From NCBI RefSeq assembly GCF_009826975.1, contig NZ_WUMO01000002.1, positions 434,001-498,000 of the forward strand: a stretch of 64,000 nucleotides of DNA, given 5' to 3'. Below are positions 18,304-27,783 of the stretch, in pieces. Positions within the stretch are counted from its first letter, which is position 1. Each line of letters begins with the position of its first letter. The notes beneath the pieces were generated by a model that was given only the letters and a program-made list of their open reading frames with translations, was not told the origin of the DNA and did not search any database. This DNA is from Flavobacterium sp. HBTb2-11-1 (lineage in GTDB: Bacteria > Bacteroidota > Bacteroidia > Flavobacteriales > Flavobacteriaceae). Made by a program: the position numbers and the translations under genes.

Positions 18304-21246
18304 TCATTTAACAATCAATTTTTTAGAAACATTAAAAGCATTAGAATTAATTGTCAAAATATATATTCCAGCTCCTAAATGATGGCTGATTTTTAAAGAT
18401 GAACTGATTTTGTTTACCAAAACTTTTCTTCCGCTGCTATCAGTAACTGTTACAGTTGCTGTATCACCTGCTTTCAGTTCTGGCAAAACAATATTAAATT
18501 CATTATTAACTGAAGGATTTGGATAAATGCTAACTACAGAATTCTCAACTGTAACTTCAGGAGTATTCACTTTTTTCGATGTCGAAGTGTTTTCAAACTG
18601 CCATTGTGCACTTTCCCAATTATTTTGACCTCCAAGATATTGCGCAGAACCATTTAGATTTTCAATATGAATCATCGCTGTTGTCTGCCATCTATTTTTG
18701 ATTCTTACCCAAGTTGCGTCTACATTTTCAGAAGACCATTGCGCACTCCACCAGCTGGATTGACCTGCTGTACATTGTACTGCACCGGTTAAATTCTCAA
18801 TATGCATTATATCTCCTGTACCTACATTTTTAATTATATAATAAGTAGCATCGATAGCCACTTTTTCCCATTTATAATTATTGTTTGCCACTGTTGGACC
18901 ATATCCTACATTGTTTCCGGCATCATATAAATAATTGCCTGTCCATTTGTTTTTAATGGTAAAATAGTTTCCTGTTGCGGTATTTACAGTAATAGCTGCA
19001 GTACTCGTTTTATTTCCATCAACTGTAGTTACAGTAATTGTAGCGGTACCTGCTGAAACTGCTGTGACTAATCCTGATGAATTAACCGTTGCTACACCTG
19101 TATTGTTTGAAGTATAATTAACCGATTTATTAGTTGCATTTGAAGGCAAAACTGTTGGTGTTAGCTGCTGTGTCCCGCCTACAGCCAATGTTGCTGATGA
19201 AGGACTTAAACTCACACTTGTTACGGCCACATTTGATGAATTTACTGTTATTGCAGAAGTCGCGGTTTTATTACCATCCTGAGTCGTTACTGTAATGGTA
19301 GCCGATCCCGAAGCAACTGCGGTTACTAAACCTGAACCACTTACTGTTGCAACACCAGTATTATTTGAACTATAACTTACTGTTTTATTGGTGGCATTGG
19401 CCGGAGAAACAGTAGGAGTTAATTGCTGTGTTGCGCCAACACCTAGAGTTACTGCTCCTGGCGAAAGCGTTACACCTGAAACCGGAACATTTGTAGTTGA
19501 ACAGTTTCCGCTCTGCGTCCATGAAAATGTGCCAATTGCACTAATTTCTTCATTAGTTGTGGCATTTCCGCCTCTGTTAGAATAATTCATATTGCAATAG
19601 GTTCCATTTCCGCTTGGAGAACCTGCAATAAGTACAAAATAGCCTCTGCCCCAGTTTCTGTTCAATACATTATTATTTGGATATTCTTTACCCGTTCCGT
19701 TAACTGTTATGTCTTTAAAAGAAAGATTATAAATACCATCTCCCGATCTTTTACTAATAGAAATTGCATCGTTTCTTGAATCTATAATATCAATGCTGTA
19801 AAGCTGAACATTCTTAACCTGACTTCCGGCATTTGTAGCACTAAAAATATCAATTGCCGCCACGGGATTGTTGTAAGTATCATTAAAAGTTCCGCAGGCT
19901 GTTATGGTAATATCATGAATTTCGTGCATACCATCGTTGTTAAATGGTGCTCCTGGAAAATTATTACTCACTCTGATTCCTGCTTCCAGATTGTCTTTGA
20001 TAATTAAATTGTAACCTTTATTATTTTTCCCTCCGTAAATAGCAAGTCCACAAGCGCGCCAACAGTTTTCTGAAGTATTGTATCTAAATGTATTATTGAT
20101 ACATTCGAGTCCGTCAGCAGACCAAATTGCCTGATCGTCGTCTCCGTTGTTTCTAAAATTACAATGTTCTACAATTGAATTCGCTGTTCCTTTGCAAAGA
20201 TTGATTCCATCAGCATAATTATTTCTAAAACGACAGTGCGATAATGTAAATCCGTCAGCAATTGCTGGTCCACCAGAATTGTATTGCGCAATCCAGGCAC
20301 CACATTCAAAATGTTCTGCCCAAATGTTTTTAACTATTGAACCACTTGTAAAAACTCCGTTTATTGCTTTATAAGAATTACTTCTCGAAGCTGAATTTGT
20401 TGTAAGATATAAATCTGTGAATGAAATGTTGTTCGCATTGGCACGTAATCCTCCATTTAAACTACTGGTGTTGGTAAAATTAATCTGTGTGTACCACATT
20501 CCTGCACCAATTAGCGAAGTGTTTGCTGAACCAAAATATAATTCTCGGTTAACATTATAAATCCCAGCTGGAAGAAATATTTTTTTTCCGCCATTTGCAT
20601 CAATAAAAGTCTGAAGATCGCTTCCGTTTCCAGAGTAAGTTACGGCACCTGCAGGAGCTGTAACAGCTGTTGGCACTGGTTCCATTTCTGCAAAGTCAAT
20701 ATGAACATTACCTGATTCCCTCACCAATTTTAATGTTCCGTTTACGGCAATTTTAGCAGGAAGTTTATAACGCACTTCATCAAAACGCATTCTTGGGTTT
20801 TGATTTGTAATTCCGTTATTGTTCGGATTTCCGTTGCTCCACAAATATTCCCAAGACCAAGTTGAAGTCAAAGTAAGCGTTGTAAGCTTTGTGTTGCCAT
20901 TATAAACCCCAATAGTTCCAGATTGCCCGTCAGGAACACTATAGCGAATTACTAATCCGTCAGCGGCTTCACTAAGCGCCCATTGAACGGTCGCATTTGT
21001 GGCAGACATATTCACACACTGCTGATCTGAAGCTTCTGACTGAAGATCGGCCTGACTGTATGATTTTGCAGTAACTGAAGCACCATTAGACAATTGCCCT
21101 AAATTTGCTTCGTACCTTTTATAAGGTGCATCATAATAACCGCGCTGGGCATAGGAACCTGAAGCAAAAAGAAGAAAAAAAAACCATAATATAATATGGT
21201 AAAATTGAGCTTTTCTCAAAAAAATGAAATGTAATTTGTTTCTCAT
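18304..21246 (-). CDS. Secreted GH87 alpha-1,3-glucanase (mycodextranase type) with T9SS type A sorting domain
   Basis: Extracellular endo-alpha-1,3-glucanase, expected to cut fungal cell-wall or bacterial mutan glucan. Parts in order: signal peptide (1-34, ending SYAQ); a CBM/discoidin-like domain (about 35-185) with YLWSNGNPNN and NPRMRFDEV as in other GH87 proteins; a right-handed beta-helix GH87 module (about 200-585); two bacterial Ig-like Big_2 domains (about 590-755); a ricin-type beta-trefoil (about 758-885); and a type A T9SS sorting domain (SIYPNPS to the C-terminal KKLIVK). The acidic triad is visible: D346 in ADGIN, then D369/D370 in NNGDDDQ, with the 23/24-residue spacing known for the catalytic Asp residues of GH87. 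It stands alone, with its own terminator hairpin. Confidence 0.85.
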   Translation of the reverse strand: MRNKLHFIFLRKAQFYHIILWFFFLLFASGSYAQRGYYDAPYKRYEANLGQLSNGASVTAKSYSQADLQSEASDQQCVNMSATNATVQWALSEAADGLVIRYSVPDGQSGTIGVYNGNTKLTTLTLTSTWSWEYLWSNGNPNNNGITNQNPRMRFDEVRYKLPAKIAVNGTLKLVRESGNVHIDFAEMEPVPTAVTAPAGAVTYSGNGSDLQTFIDANGGKKIFLPAGIYNVNRELYFGSANTSLIGAGMWYTQINFTNTSSLNGGLRANANNISFTDLYLTTNSASRSNSYKAINGVFTSGSIVKNIWAEHFECGAWIAQYNSGGPAIADGFTLSHCRFRNNYADGINLCKGTANSIVEHCNFRNNGDDDQAIWSADGLECINNTFRYNTSENCWRACGLAIYGGKNNKGYNLIIKDNLEAGIRVSNNFPGAPFNNDGMHEIHDITITACGTFNDTYNNPVAAIDIFSATNAGSQVKNVQLYSIDIIDSRNDAISISKRSGDGIYNLSFKDITVNGTGKEYPNNNVLNRNWGRGYFVLIAGSPSGNGTYCNMNYSNRGGNATTNEEISAIGTFSWTQSGNCSTTNVPVSGVTLSPGAVTLGVGATQQLTPTVSPANATNKTVSYSSNNTGVATVSGSGLVTAVASGSATITVTTQDGNKTATSAITVNSSNVAVTSVSLSPSSATLAVGGTQQLTPTVLPSNATNKSVNYTSNNTGVATVNSSGLVTAVSAGTATITVTTVDGNKTSTAAITVNTATGNYFTIKNKWTGNYLYDAGNNVGYGPTVANNNYKWEKVAIDATYYIIKNVGTGDIMHIENLTGAVQCTAGQSSWWSAQWSSENVDATWVRIKNRWQTTAMIHIENLNGSAQYLGGQNNWESAQWQFENTSTSKKVNTPEVTVENSVVSIYPNPSVNNEFNIVLPELKAGDTATVTVTDSSGRKVLVNKISSSLKISHHLGAGIYILTINSNAFNVSKKLIVK

Positions 21247-21617
21247 AAGTCTTGGTTTATTAAATAGTTAGTGCCTTACAAAAGGTCATAACGAAACTAT
21301 ACTTAAAAAAGAAATTAAGGTAAAAGTGGACAAAAAATCAAGATCAATACAATGATTTTGTTATTATAAAAATTTAAAAATCAACCAAATACACTTTTTC
21401 TCAAAATAAAAAATCAAGAATCAATATAGATGCAAATTTGATAATTAAGGTCTTGAAAATGAGAATATAAAAAAAACAACCTTATTTTTTAAACAAATCT
21501 ATTTACTACAAAAACAATAAATTATATCCATAAAAAAACCAGTGAATCAACTTCACTGGTCTTCTAATCATTTTATATAAACTATCATCTCTTTTAAGAT
21601 GACTTCTAAAACTAAAT
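21247..21617. other. Intergenic region upstream of the GH87 gene
   Basis: A 371-bp A/T-rich gap. It contains the start region of the minus-strand glucanase gene and, near its right end, the hairpin that terminates the minus-strand META gene. I see no open frame with coding character and no convincing TAnnTTTG box. Confidence 0.5.
21538..21560 (-). terminator. Terminator of the META/DUF4377 gene
   Basis: ACCAGTGAA at 21538-21546 pairs perfectly with TTCACTGGT at 21552-21560 (loop of 5). Read on the minus strand, the hairpin is followed by a run of T, a standard intrinsic terminator just downstream of the gene at 21618-22640. Confidence 0.8.
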
Positions 21618-22640
21618 TTATTTTGTAATGCCAAACATCATGACCAGTTTATCGTTAAGATAAAAATTAAGCGTTTGGTCTGCTACGTCAAAACGCAGGT
21701 CTTTATTGCTTAAATAAAATAGCATTTTTTGCTCTGTTTTATTTCCTTCTTCACCAATACATGCCATTAATGTAGCAGCTACTTTATCAAAAGTAATATG
21801 ATCACCACTAGTTTCGTAAGTTCCAGCAAAGCTGTTACAACCTGTATTTCCACTTACTTTCTTTTCTGATGGATTAAATTTAATAGAAGCTTTTCCGTAA
21901 TCTTGCCCAACATTTTCTAATGCGATTAGTTTCCAATTATTTTTGGCAATAAAACTCCAAAGTTGGTCTTGAGTTGGAATAGAAAATTCCATAACCACTT
22001 TGTTCTTAGTATTTTTAAAGTACACTGTATTGTTTTTCTTTACAATTTTGAATTTTTTGTTGGTTATCGCAGCGTTAAATTCTTTTTCCAATTTCATGCT
22101 TTCGTCATTACAAGCCATTAAAGTTCCCATAGGAGAATTGCTCTTGATTTGATTTTTTGAAGAAAGCTTCGTGTATTTTACGTTAAAATTATTACATCCG
22201 TTTTTACCGCTTATTGTTCCTGTTTCGTCGTTAATGGTGATAAATGCTTTTCCGCTGTTTATCTTTTTTCCATTTAACTGAGTCAAAATCATTTTGGTGT
22301 CATAAATTCCTTTTTCTTTGTTTACAGGGGTTTTAGAAATTATGCTTTTTAGTTTATACTGATATGCAGAAGCGTCAGCAGGAATTGGTTCTGGTCTTTT
22401 GGTTCTCGTTACCAGAATCTCATATCGATTTCCTTTTTCAAAATTAAAACCTTCGATATGATCATAAAATAACTGCCATTCTTTGTCATTATCATACTTT
22501 ACCTGTAAACATTCCATAGGGGCAACGCCCGAACATGGCGCTTTACTTTCTTTCACAAACATTTTTAAACTTTCCTGACCATATGTAAATGTTGACAATA
22601 ACACTACCACAAAAACATACATACATTTAAATCTTTTCAT
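21618..22640 (-). CDS. DUF4377 plus double META-domain exported protein
   Basis: A 340-aa exported protein: signal peptide MKRFKCMYVFVVVLLSTFTYG; a DUF4377-like domain at about residues 25-95 (PMECLQVKYD, YEILVTRTKR); and two META (HslJ-like) domains. The first is at about 105-215 (ISGKNGCNNFNVKY, MGTLMACND), the second at about 230-335 (VSGNTGCNSFAGTY, ATLMACIGEEG). Each META domain keeps the NGCN/TGCN and MAC cysteine motifs. HslJ-like proteins are linked to novobiocin and heat response in enteric bacteria, but the activity here is unknown. It is monocistronic, with a terminator hairpin 60-80 bp downstream. Confidence 0.75.
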   Translation of the reverse strand: MKRFKCMYVFVVVLLSTFTYGQESLKMFVKESKAPCSGVAPMECLQVKYDNDKEWQLFYDHIEGFNFEKGNRYEILVTRTKRPEPIPADASAYQYKLKSIISKTPVNKEKGIYDTKMILTQLNGKKINSGKAFITINDETGTISGKNGCNNFNVKYTKLSSKNQIKSNSPMGTLMACNDESMKLEKEFNAAITNKKFKIVKKNNTVYFKNTKNKVVMEFSIPTQDQLWSFIAKNNWKLIALENVGQDYGKASIKFNPSEKKVSGNTGCNSFAGTYETSGDHITFDKVAATLMACIGEEGNKTEQKMLFYLSNKDLRFDVADQTLNFYLNDKLVMMFGITK

Positions 22641-22928
22641 TTATTTTAATTTTTTAGAACACCGATTAAGCGCTCTGATTATTCAATGATTTTTTTGCAG
22701 GCAGGAATTGTGCCACTTTAAAATTAAGAATGCTTTTAACGTTTTTTTATCAGCGCTGAATTCCGTTTTTTCTATAATAATAAAAGTACTATATATTGAT
22801 AATCAGTTTTTTTGTTTCAGAAGAACAAAAAATCTTCTTTGTATTACATTTAAGAATATTTTGATAGGATTTTTACATGTATTTACATTGAACTGACATA
22901 TCTGGAAATGCATTCTCGTTAAAACTGT

Positions 22929-23627
22929 CTAACAAATCAGCAACAGTCGATATTCTCCATCATTTTCTACAGGCGCTCTATGCACACAAGGCAGTACTTC
23001 TTGCTTTGGATGATCTACAGCCAAGCGCCAAAGATGTCCTAAACCTAAATTAATAGGTTTTGCATTTTCATGCAGCTGATAATGCAAATCAAAGTAATTT
23101 TCTTTTAAAAAGTCTTCAAACTCCTCTTCTGTTCCATCATGCAATTCTTTGAGTTTTGCTCTAATTTCTGGAATTAAGATTTTTTGTTCTACTTGCGAAT
23201 TAGCCACAATATCGCTTGCCGCTCCGTGATAGGTGCATAAAAAAGTGTCGGTTGCAATGGGTGAACGGTCTACGTGAAACGAATACACATCGGTCGAAAT
23301 GAAATCAAATTCATCATCGCGTTCGTAACATTTCAGTAAATTTAGCGAAGGCGAAGCTCCAAAATCGGCTAATAATTGCAAATCATTTAAGATTGTTTCT
23401 CTCGCTATATTTCCCTTTTCTGAGAGGTGAAGCGCCATCAGATCTTCTGGAGAAACTTCGGTTATATTTTCTTTTAAAGACAGCTTGGCTACAATTTCTT
23501 TAAAATCGCCATCCAAATTTCTCTTCCAGCATAACGCATTCCTTTCTCCTTTGAAATCGGTATGCACTAGTTCAGAAAAGGTTGGCACCACTCCTATTTG
23601 ACTATTTTCAGAAAATGTATTGCTCAT
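22929..23627 (-). CDS. DUF1826-like protein
   Basis: A 232-aa soluble protein. The centre and C-terminus carry the features I associate with DUF1826: VYSFHVDRSPIATDTFLCTYHG (H and D in the first half, then a TY.G turn) and a terminal VHRAPV...YRLLLIC strand. A conserved HxD plus a distal H would suit metal binding, as in double-stranded beta-helix proteins, but that is speculation. It is a single gene with its own -7 box and a gap of ~115 bp to the next gene on the same strand. No function can be assigned. Confidence 0.55.
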   Translation of the reverse strand: MSNTFSENSQIGVVPTFSELVHTDFKGERNALCWKRNLDGDFKEIVAKLSLKENITEVSPEDLMALHLSEKGNIARETILNDLQLLADFGASPSLNLLKCYERDDEFDFISTDVYSFHVDRSPIATDTFLCTYHGAASDIVANSQVEQKILIPEIRAKLKELHDGTEEEFEDFLKENYFDLHYQLHENAKPINLGLGHLWRLAVDHPKQEVLPCVHRAPVENDGEYRLLLIC

Positions 23628-23664
23628 AGTAAAATAATAAGAAGCTAATGGCTTCCTTATCTTA

Positions 23665-23672
23665 CAAAATTA
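23665..23672 (-). promoter_or_regulatory. -7 box for the DUF1826-like gene
   Basis: CAAAATTA on the + strand reads TAATTTTG on the minus strand, an exact match to the Bacteroidota -7 consensus TAnnTTTG, 38 bp upstream of the ATG. A clear -33 TTG element at the right distance is not visible. Confidence 0.4.
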
Positions 23673-23743
23673 TGCAATAGCGGGCAGTTGAAAAATATTT
23701 TGCAGAGGCTTTTTAGATAATAGTTTTCTATGACTGCTTTTTT

Positions 23744-24169
23744 TTATCCTTGGGATATAATTGCAGATATTACAATCGCAATCGATATTACCAAAACAGG
23801 CACAATAGAAAGTAAAATAGTATAGAATAATTCTTCTTGAAAAATGCCAATACTACATGAAGATTTGCGGTCAGCTAAAATGACGTAATTCAATAAAACC
23901 CAAATTGGAATAAAGATTATCAGCTCAATTACGCTTTTTAAATAGATCTTTTTAATAAAAGAAAATACCAAAAACACTATTGCTAAGAAAACGGCCGTCA
24001 GTAGAGACGCTAAATACACATTTTCAACAAAAGAACAATCTAAAAAACCCAATGATATTCTTTCAGAAAAATTTCCCATCGACCAGCAAATCTCCATATA
24101 AGTAATTGTAAAAAGTATTGCCCCCACCAATACTTTTTTCTTTAAACCCCGAACTATTTTATTCGGCAT
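23744..24169 (-). CDS. Small integral membrane protein, 141 aa
   Basis: Unrecognised membrane protein with four hydrophobic segments at about residues 11-30, 48-70, 76-98 and 112-138, and positively charged short loops (KIVRGLKKK, IKKIYLK). The gene starts 3 bp after the stop of the DUF1266-like gene on the same strand and is the last gene of a three-gene operon. Two Cys in short extracytoplasmic loops might pair. No function can be inferred beyond membrane location. Confidence 0.6.
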   Translation of the reverse strand: MPNKIVRGLKKKVLVGAILFTITYMEICWSMGNFSERISLGFLDCSFVENVYLASLLTAVFLAIVFLVFSFIKKIYLKSVIELIIFIPIWVLLNYVILADRKSSCSIGIFQEELFYTILLSIVPVLVISIAIVISAIISQG

Positions 24170-24172
24170 CCT

Positions 24173-24886
24173 TTAGAGATATGTTTTATTCTTAAGCGGA
24201 CTATTATCATTAGTAAGCAAGTCATTTGCAATCTGTATCATTCCGCTGTTGTTTGAACCGCCCCAAACGGCTCTTCCAAAAATATAGCTCGTGGTGTATT
24301 CTTTCCAAGTAGTACAGTATTTCTTCAAATCGGTGTGGCATTTTTCTAAATATTCTTTGAGTTCATTTTCTGAAAGATAACCCAAATCGTAACAGCAACG
24401 CGCTAAGAAAGCACCTCTTCCGTAATTCCAGCCACTGTCTTTTGTCTTTTTTATTTGAGAAAAATCCGTGATGATGTTTTGTTCCATTAGTTCTGGAACC
24501 GTATTATTAAGCTGTCTAAATAAATCTATATAATGTTCAAAAAAGCCTTCTTCTTTTGGCAGATTAGATTTTAAAATGTCCACATAATTTTCGCTATCCT
24601 CAAATGCTCGGTAAACGATTTCCATATTTTCGTCTTGGTTTCTGTCGTGCAGATTTTGCAGCACTTCAATAGCTTGCTCTCTATTATAGATTCCCCAATA
24701 CTCTTCAGCCAATGTGACAATATCAGATCTATTCAAACCTGTTTCATAAGAATTCAAGTAAGCCGACTGCTGTTCTGCATACATGGAGCCAACAAGCAAA
24801 TGATCTAATAAATAGCCTCTTACAGCATTTTGATTATTTAATCTAAGGCTTTGAAATGAATTCAAAATTTTTGAAAAGAATCCCAT
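24173..24886 (-). CDS. DUF1266-like protein
   Basis: A 237-aa soluble protein. The C-terminal half resembles DUF1266: SGWNYGRGAFLARCCYDLGYLSE, then TWKEYTTSYIFGRAVWGG, the usual W..GR...GYLS and W..Y..SY..GRA.W signature. The N-terminal half is helical, with a LAEEYWGIYNREQAIEVL segment. It lies between a membrane-anchored protein and a small membrane protein, with gaps of 6 and 3 bp, so the three probably act together. DUF1266 proteins often sit near toxin-immunity or polymorphic loci, but nothing here confirms such a role. Confidence 0.6.
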   Translation of the reverse strand: MGFFSKILNSFQSLRLNNQNAVRGYLLDHLLVGSMYAEQQSAYLNSYETGLNRSDIVTLAEEYWGIYNREQAIEVLQNLHDRNQDENMEIVYRAFEDSENYVDILKSNLPKEEGFFEHYIDLFRQLNNTVPELMEQNIITDFSQIKKTKDSGWNYGRGAFLARCCYDLGYLSENELKEYLEKCHTDLKKYCTTWKEYTTSYIFGRAVWGGSNNSGMIQIANDLLTNDNSPLKNKTYL

Positions 24887-24892
24887 AACTCT

Positions 24893-25591
24893 TTATGCTA
24901 CTTTTAAATGAGGAACTTTGTTTTGTAAAATATCGAGAAATCTTTCGCCAACTATTTGATATTTGGCTCTAGTTTCCAATTGTTTTTTCAAGTTCAGCAT
25001 ATCTTCGGGAGCAGTTACATAATTTAGCCTATCATGAATTTCAAGCGACAACGGACTTCCGTCAATATAAAAAGTGATGACGTGTGTTTTTGGCAAGTAT
25101 TCTTCTGAAGATTTAGAATAAACGCCCAATTGCGATTTCAAAACGCCTCCATATTCAAGTTTAGCATCTTCAATTCTGAAATTATCAAAAACAATATGCT
25201 CGTCTAATTCGCCCACCGTATTGGTAGTAAAGAAATGCAAATCGTTTCCGCTCAAAACCCAAAAACAATCTGTTTCTACTCTTCTCAGTTTTACACCAAT
25301 GGTAGATAATGCAGCATTTTTTAGACCATCGGTAACAATTTCTTGAACTTTACTGCTTGTAGATTGTGGCACAGATGCAGAAGTAAATGCATCTATAGCT
25401 TTACCTTTCATCCAATGCTTTAATTGTGAAAAATCATTAGCCAATAATTCTTGTTTGTATTGGTCATATTTTGTTCGTTCAAAATTTAAATCAATTTCTC
25501 CTTTTGCAGTCTTGTGTTTCTTATTTACATAAATCATAAAAACTATGCCTGCAATTACCAATACAATTGGAATAAAAATTAATGTGCTCAT
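24893..25591 (-). CDS. Membrane-anchored protein of unknown function, 232 aa
   Basis: First gene of the three-gene minus-strand operon. One N-terminal hydrophobic helix (residues 3-21) followed by KKHKTAKGE suggests a cytoplasm-facing domain anchored in the inner membrane. The rest is a mixed alpha/beta domain with a strand-rich middle (DCFWVLSGNDLHFFTT, HVITFYIDGSPLSLEIHD) that may be PH-like, though this is only an impression. I recognise no catalytic motif. Confidence 0.55.
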   Translation of the reverse strand: MSTLIFIPIVLVIAGIVFMIYVNKKHKTAKGEIDLNFERTKYDQYKQELLANDFSQLKHWMKGKAIDAFTSASVPQSTSSKVQEIVTDGLKNAALSTIGVKLRRVETDCFWVLSGNDLHFFTTNTVGELDEHIVFDNFRIEDAKLEYGGVLKSQLGVYSKSSEEYLPKTHVITFYIDGSPLSLEIHDRLNYVTAPEDMLNLKKQLETRAKYQIVGERFLDILQNKVPHLKVA

Positions 25592-25902
25592 GCTTTTTTT
25601 GTTTGATTAATTTGGTTTTAGATATTTTGCTGGGTTTACTGTTATCTCAAAGCAAAACGATATTTCAAGACAAATTTTAGAAAAAAGAAAATGAGAATTT
25701 AAGCAGATATAAATTCGCTTGAAACGATTAGATATACGCAAATACTTTTTATAAATCCGTTTTTAATTACTTGACATTTTGGCGCAGAAATTTTTAATCA
25801 CGCTTTAAACGACATTTTGAACAAAGTAAATTGACTTTTTAAGCAAAGTCAGACCTCCAAAGTGTGCCTTACTTTGCATCATAACTTTTAATAATTAAAA
25901 AA
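25592..25902. promoter_or_regulatory. Divergent intergenic region with a 7-bp inverted repeat
   Basis: A 311-bp gap between divergent genes. TGACTTT (25832-25838) and AAAGTCA (25845-25851) form a perfect inverted repeat with a 6-bp spacer, 50 bp upstream of the SDR start: a possible operator. CTTACTTTGCATC at 25868-25880 resembles a -7 box, one base short of TAnnTTTG. No gene is seen. Confidence 0.35.
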
Positions 25903-26904
25903 ATGATACAGAACAATTATCAAGGAGCATTACAACAGCCGCTCAATTCAGGATTTAATGCATCGTCAACAACCATTGATGTAATCAAAGGAATTAGTCT
26001 TGAGGGAAAAAATGTAATTGTGACAGGCGGAAATGCAGGCATAGGTCTTGAAACCACCAAAACACTTGCAAATGCGGGCGCGACAGTAATCGTAGCTGCA
26101 AGGGATATTGAAAAAGCTAAGAATAACTTGAAAGGCATAAAAAATGTAGAAATCGAAGCAATGGATATTATAGATCCTGATTCTATTACCTCGTTTGCAG
26201 ATAAATTTATCTCGTCAGGAAGAGCTTTGCATTTGCTTATAAATAATGCTGGGATTATGTGGGTTCCTTTACGCAGAGACAGTCGCGGAATCGAATCGCA
26301 ATTGGCTACGAATTACTTAGGGCAATTTCATTTGACGCTAAAGCTTTTTTCTGCGCTTAAAAAAGCCAACGGCGCAAGAGTCATTAATGTATCTTCACTT
26401 GGACATCATATGTCGCCTTTCAACTTTGAAGATCCTAATTTTCTTCATCGCGAGTATGAAACTTTACAAGCGTACGGACAGTCAAAAACGGCATGCAACT
26501 TATTTTCTCTTGAGCTGGACAATCGTATAAAAGCTTACCATATAAGAGCTTACTCGCTTCATCCTGGCTCAATTGGAGGCACAGAACTAGGAAGAGAAGC
26601 ATCAGTAGAATTATTTCAAAAAATGGGTTTCTTAGATGCAGAGGGCAATATGCTTCCTGAAGTTGCTGCCAGATTAAAGTCAATACCGCAAGGCGCAGCC
26701 ACAACTATATGGTGCGCCACAAGTCCTTTACTGGACCATATTGGAGGTGTTTATTGTGAAGATGCGGATATTGCTCCATTAGCATCAGAAGAAAGCATCG
26801 GAATATATGGTGTCCAACCCTATTCTTTAGATGAAACCAATGCTAAAAAATTATGGGATTTAAGTGAACAAATGACTGGGGTGTCCTTAGCCTCTGCAAA
26901 CTAA
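25903..26904 (+). CDS. Short-chain dehydrogenase/reductase (SDR)
   Basis: A 333-aa NAD(P)-dependent oxidoreductase of the retinol-dehydrogenase/WWOX-like SDR group. Visible: cofactor motif TGGNAGIG (41-48), NNAG (114-117), catalytic serine in NVSS (164/165) and YGQSK with Y191 and K195. An Arg at the end of the second strand (VAARD) favours NADP. The ~30-residue N-terminal extension before the Rossmann fold and an insert around 270-300 are common in this group. The substrate cannot be read from sequence. An AraC regulator follows 66 bp downstream with its own promoter, and an aldo/keto reductase lies beyond it. Confidence 0.85.
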   Translation: MIQNNYQGALQQPLNSGFNASSTTIDVIKGISLEGKNVIVTGGNAGIGLETTKTLANAGATVIVAARDIEKAKNNLKGIKNVEIEAMDIIDPDSITSFADKFISSGRALHLLINNAGIMWVPLRRDSRGIESQLATNYLGQFHLTLKLFSALKKANGARVINVSSLGHHMSPFNFEDPNFLHREYETLQAYGQSKTACNLFSLELDNRIKAYHIRAYSLHPGSIGGTELGREASVELFQKMGFLDAEGNMLPEVAARLKSIPQGAATTIWCATSPLLDHIGGVYCEDADIAPLASEESIGIYGVQPYSLDETNAKKLWDLSEQMTGVSLASAN

Positions 26905-26911
26905 TATGGGT

Positions 26912-26945
26912 TTTGAACAAAAAGAAATGATACTTTCTATCTTTG
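26912..26945 (+). promoter_or_regulatory. Promoter of the AraC-family gene
   Basis: TTTG at 26912-26915 (-33) and TATCTTTG at 26938-26945 (-7, exact TAnnTTTG) with a 22-bp spacer, 25 bp before the ATG at 26971. This is the best Bacteroidota promoter in the window and means the regulator can be expressed separately from the SDR gene. Confidence 0.6.
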
Positions 26946-26970
26946 CAATCATAAATTAATCAAATCAATT

Positions 26971-27774
26971 ATGGATCACATATCAAGATATTTAACTCCG
27001 GAAATTAAACTTTCCTGCTATGAGGACAAATTCTTTAAATCAGATATCATGTTTGATGATCATATGCTCATTTGGTTTATCTCTGGTGAAACAAAAATTA
27101 TACAATATGATGCCTCCTTTCTTTTTAAGAAAGGAGATATCTTTTTAATACCAAGAAACCAGCTTGCAACTATAATCAATTATCCCTCAAACGGAGAACC
27201 ACACAAAACAGTTGTAATGCACCTTTCCGTTGAACGGCTAAAAAAATTTTATCAGAATATCGAACTTGTAAAGAAACCGATACCTGAAAATAAAATTTAT
27301 AGTTTTAATAATCATCCTTTGTTAGAAAGCTGTCTGGCTTCACTTGTGCCTTATTTTGATTTGAAAAGCCATTTCTCAGAAGATTTGGCTTCTTTAAAAA
27401 TAACCGAAGCTCTAAGCATTTTAAGAGCAATCGACAAAAATGTTGACAATGTACTCGCTAATTTTGATGAACCAGGAAAAATCGATCTAATTGGTTTTAT
27501 GGAACGTAATTTTATGTTTAACATGCCTTTGGAAAAACTAGGCTATCTTACCGGTCGCAGTTTGTCAACATTCAATAGAGACTTTAAAAAGCACTTTAAT
27601 ACTACTCCTCAAAAATGGCTCACTCATAAAAGACTGGAATTGGCCTATTATCAATTGGCAGAAAAAAAGAAAAAGCCAATCGATGTGTATCTTGAAGTAG
27701 GTTTCGAAAACTTATCTCATTTCTCATACGCGTTTAAAAAACTATATGGCATTTCTCCCAAGCAGCTGATTTAA
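26971..27774 (+). CDS. AraC-family transcriptional regulator
   Basis: A 267-aa regulator. The N-terminal half is a cupin-like sensor domain (WFISGETKIIQY, FKKGDIFLIPRNQL); the C-terminal ~90 residues carry two helix-turn-helix motifs: MPLEKLGYLTGRSLSTFNRDFKK, then PIDVYLEVGFENLSHFSYAFKK, closing with YGISPKQL, the AraC/XylS signature. It likely controls the adjacent SDR and/or the convergent aldo/keto reductase in response to a small molecule. Its stop is 9 bp from the end of the convergent aldo/keto reductase gene. Confidence 0.85.
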   Translation: MDHISRYLTPEIKLSCYEDKFFKSDIMFDDHMLIWFISGETKIIQYDASFLFKKGDIFLIPRNQLATIINYPSNGEPHKTVVMHLSVERLKKFYQNIELVKKPIPENKIYSFNNHPLLESCLASLVPYFDLKSHFSEDLASLKITEALSILRAIDKNVDNVLANFDEPGKIDLIGFMERNFMFNMPLEKLGYLTGRSLSTFNRDFKKHFNTTPQKWLTHKRLELAYYQLAEKKKKPIDVYLEVGFENLSHFSYAFKKLYGISPKQLI

Positions 27775-27783
27775 AAAGCATCT

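Noticed and set aside
22708..22896. 62-aa frame in the intergenic region between the META and DUF1826 genes
   Set aside because: Phe/Leu/Asn-rich translation, no start context or homology, A/T-rich non-coding character.
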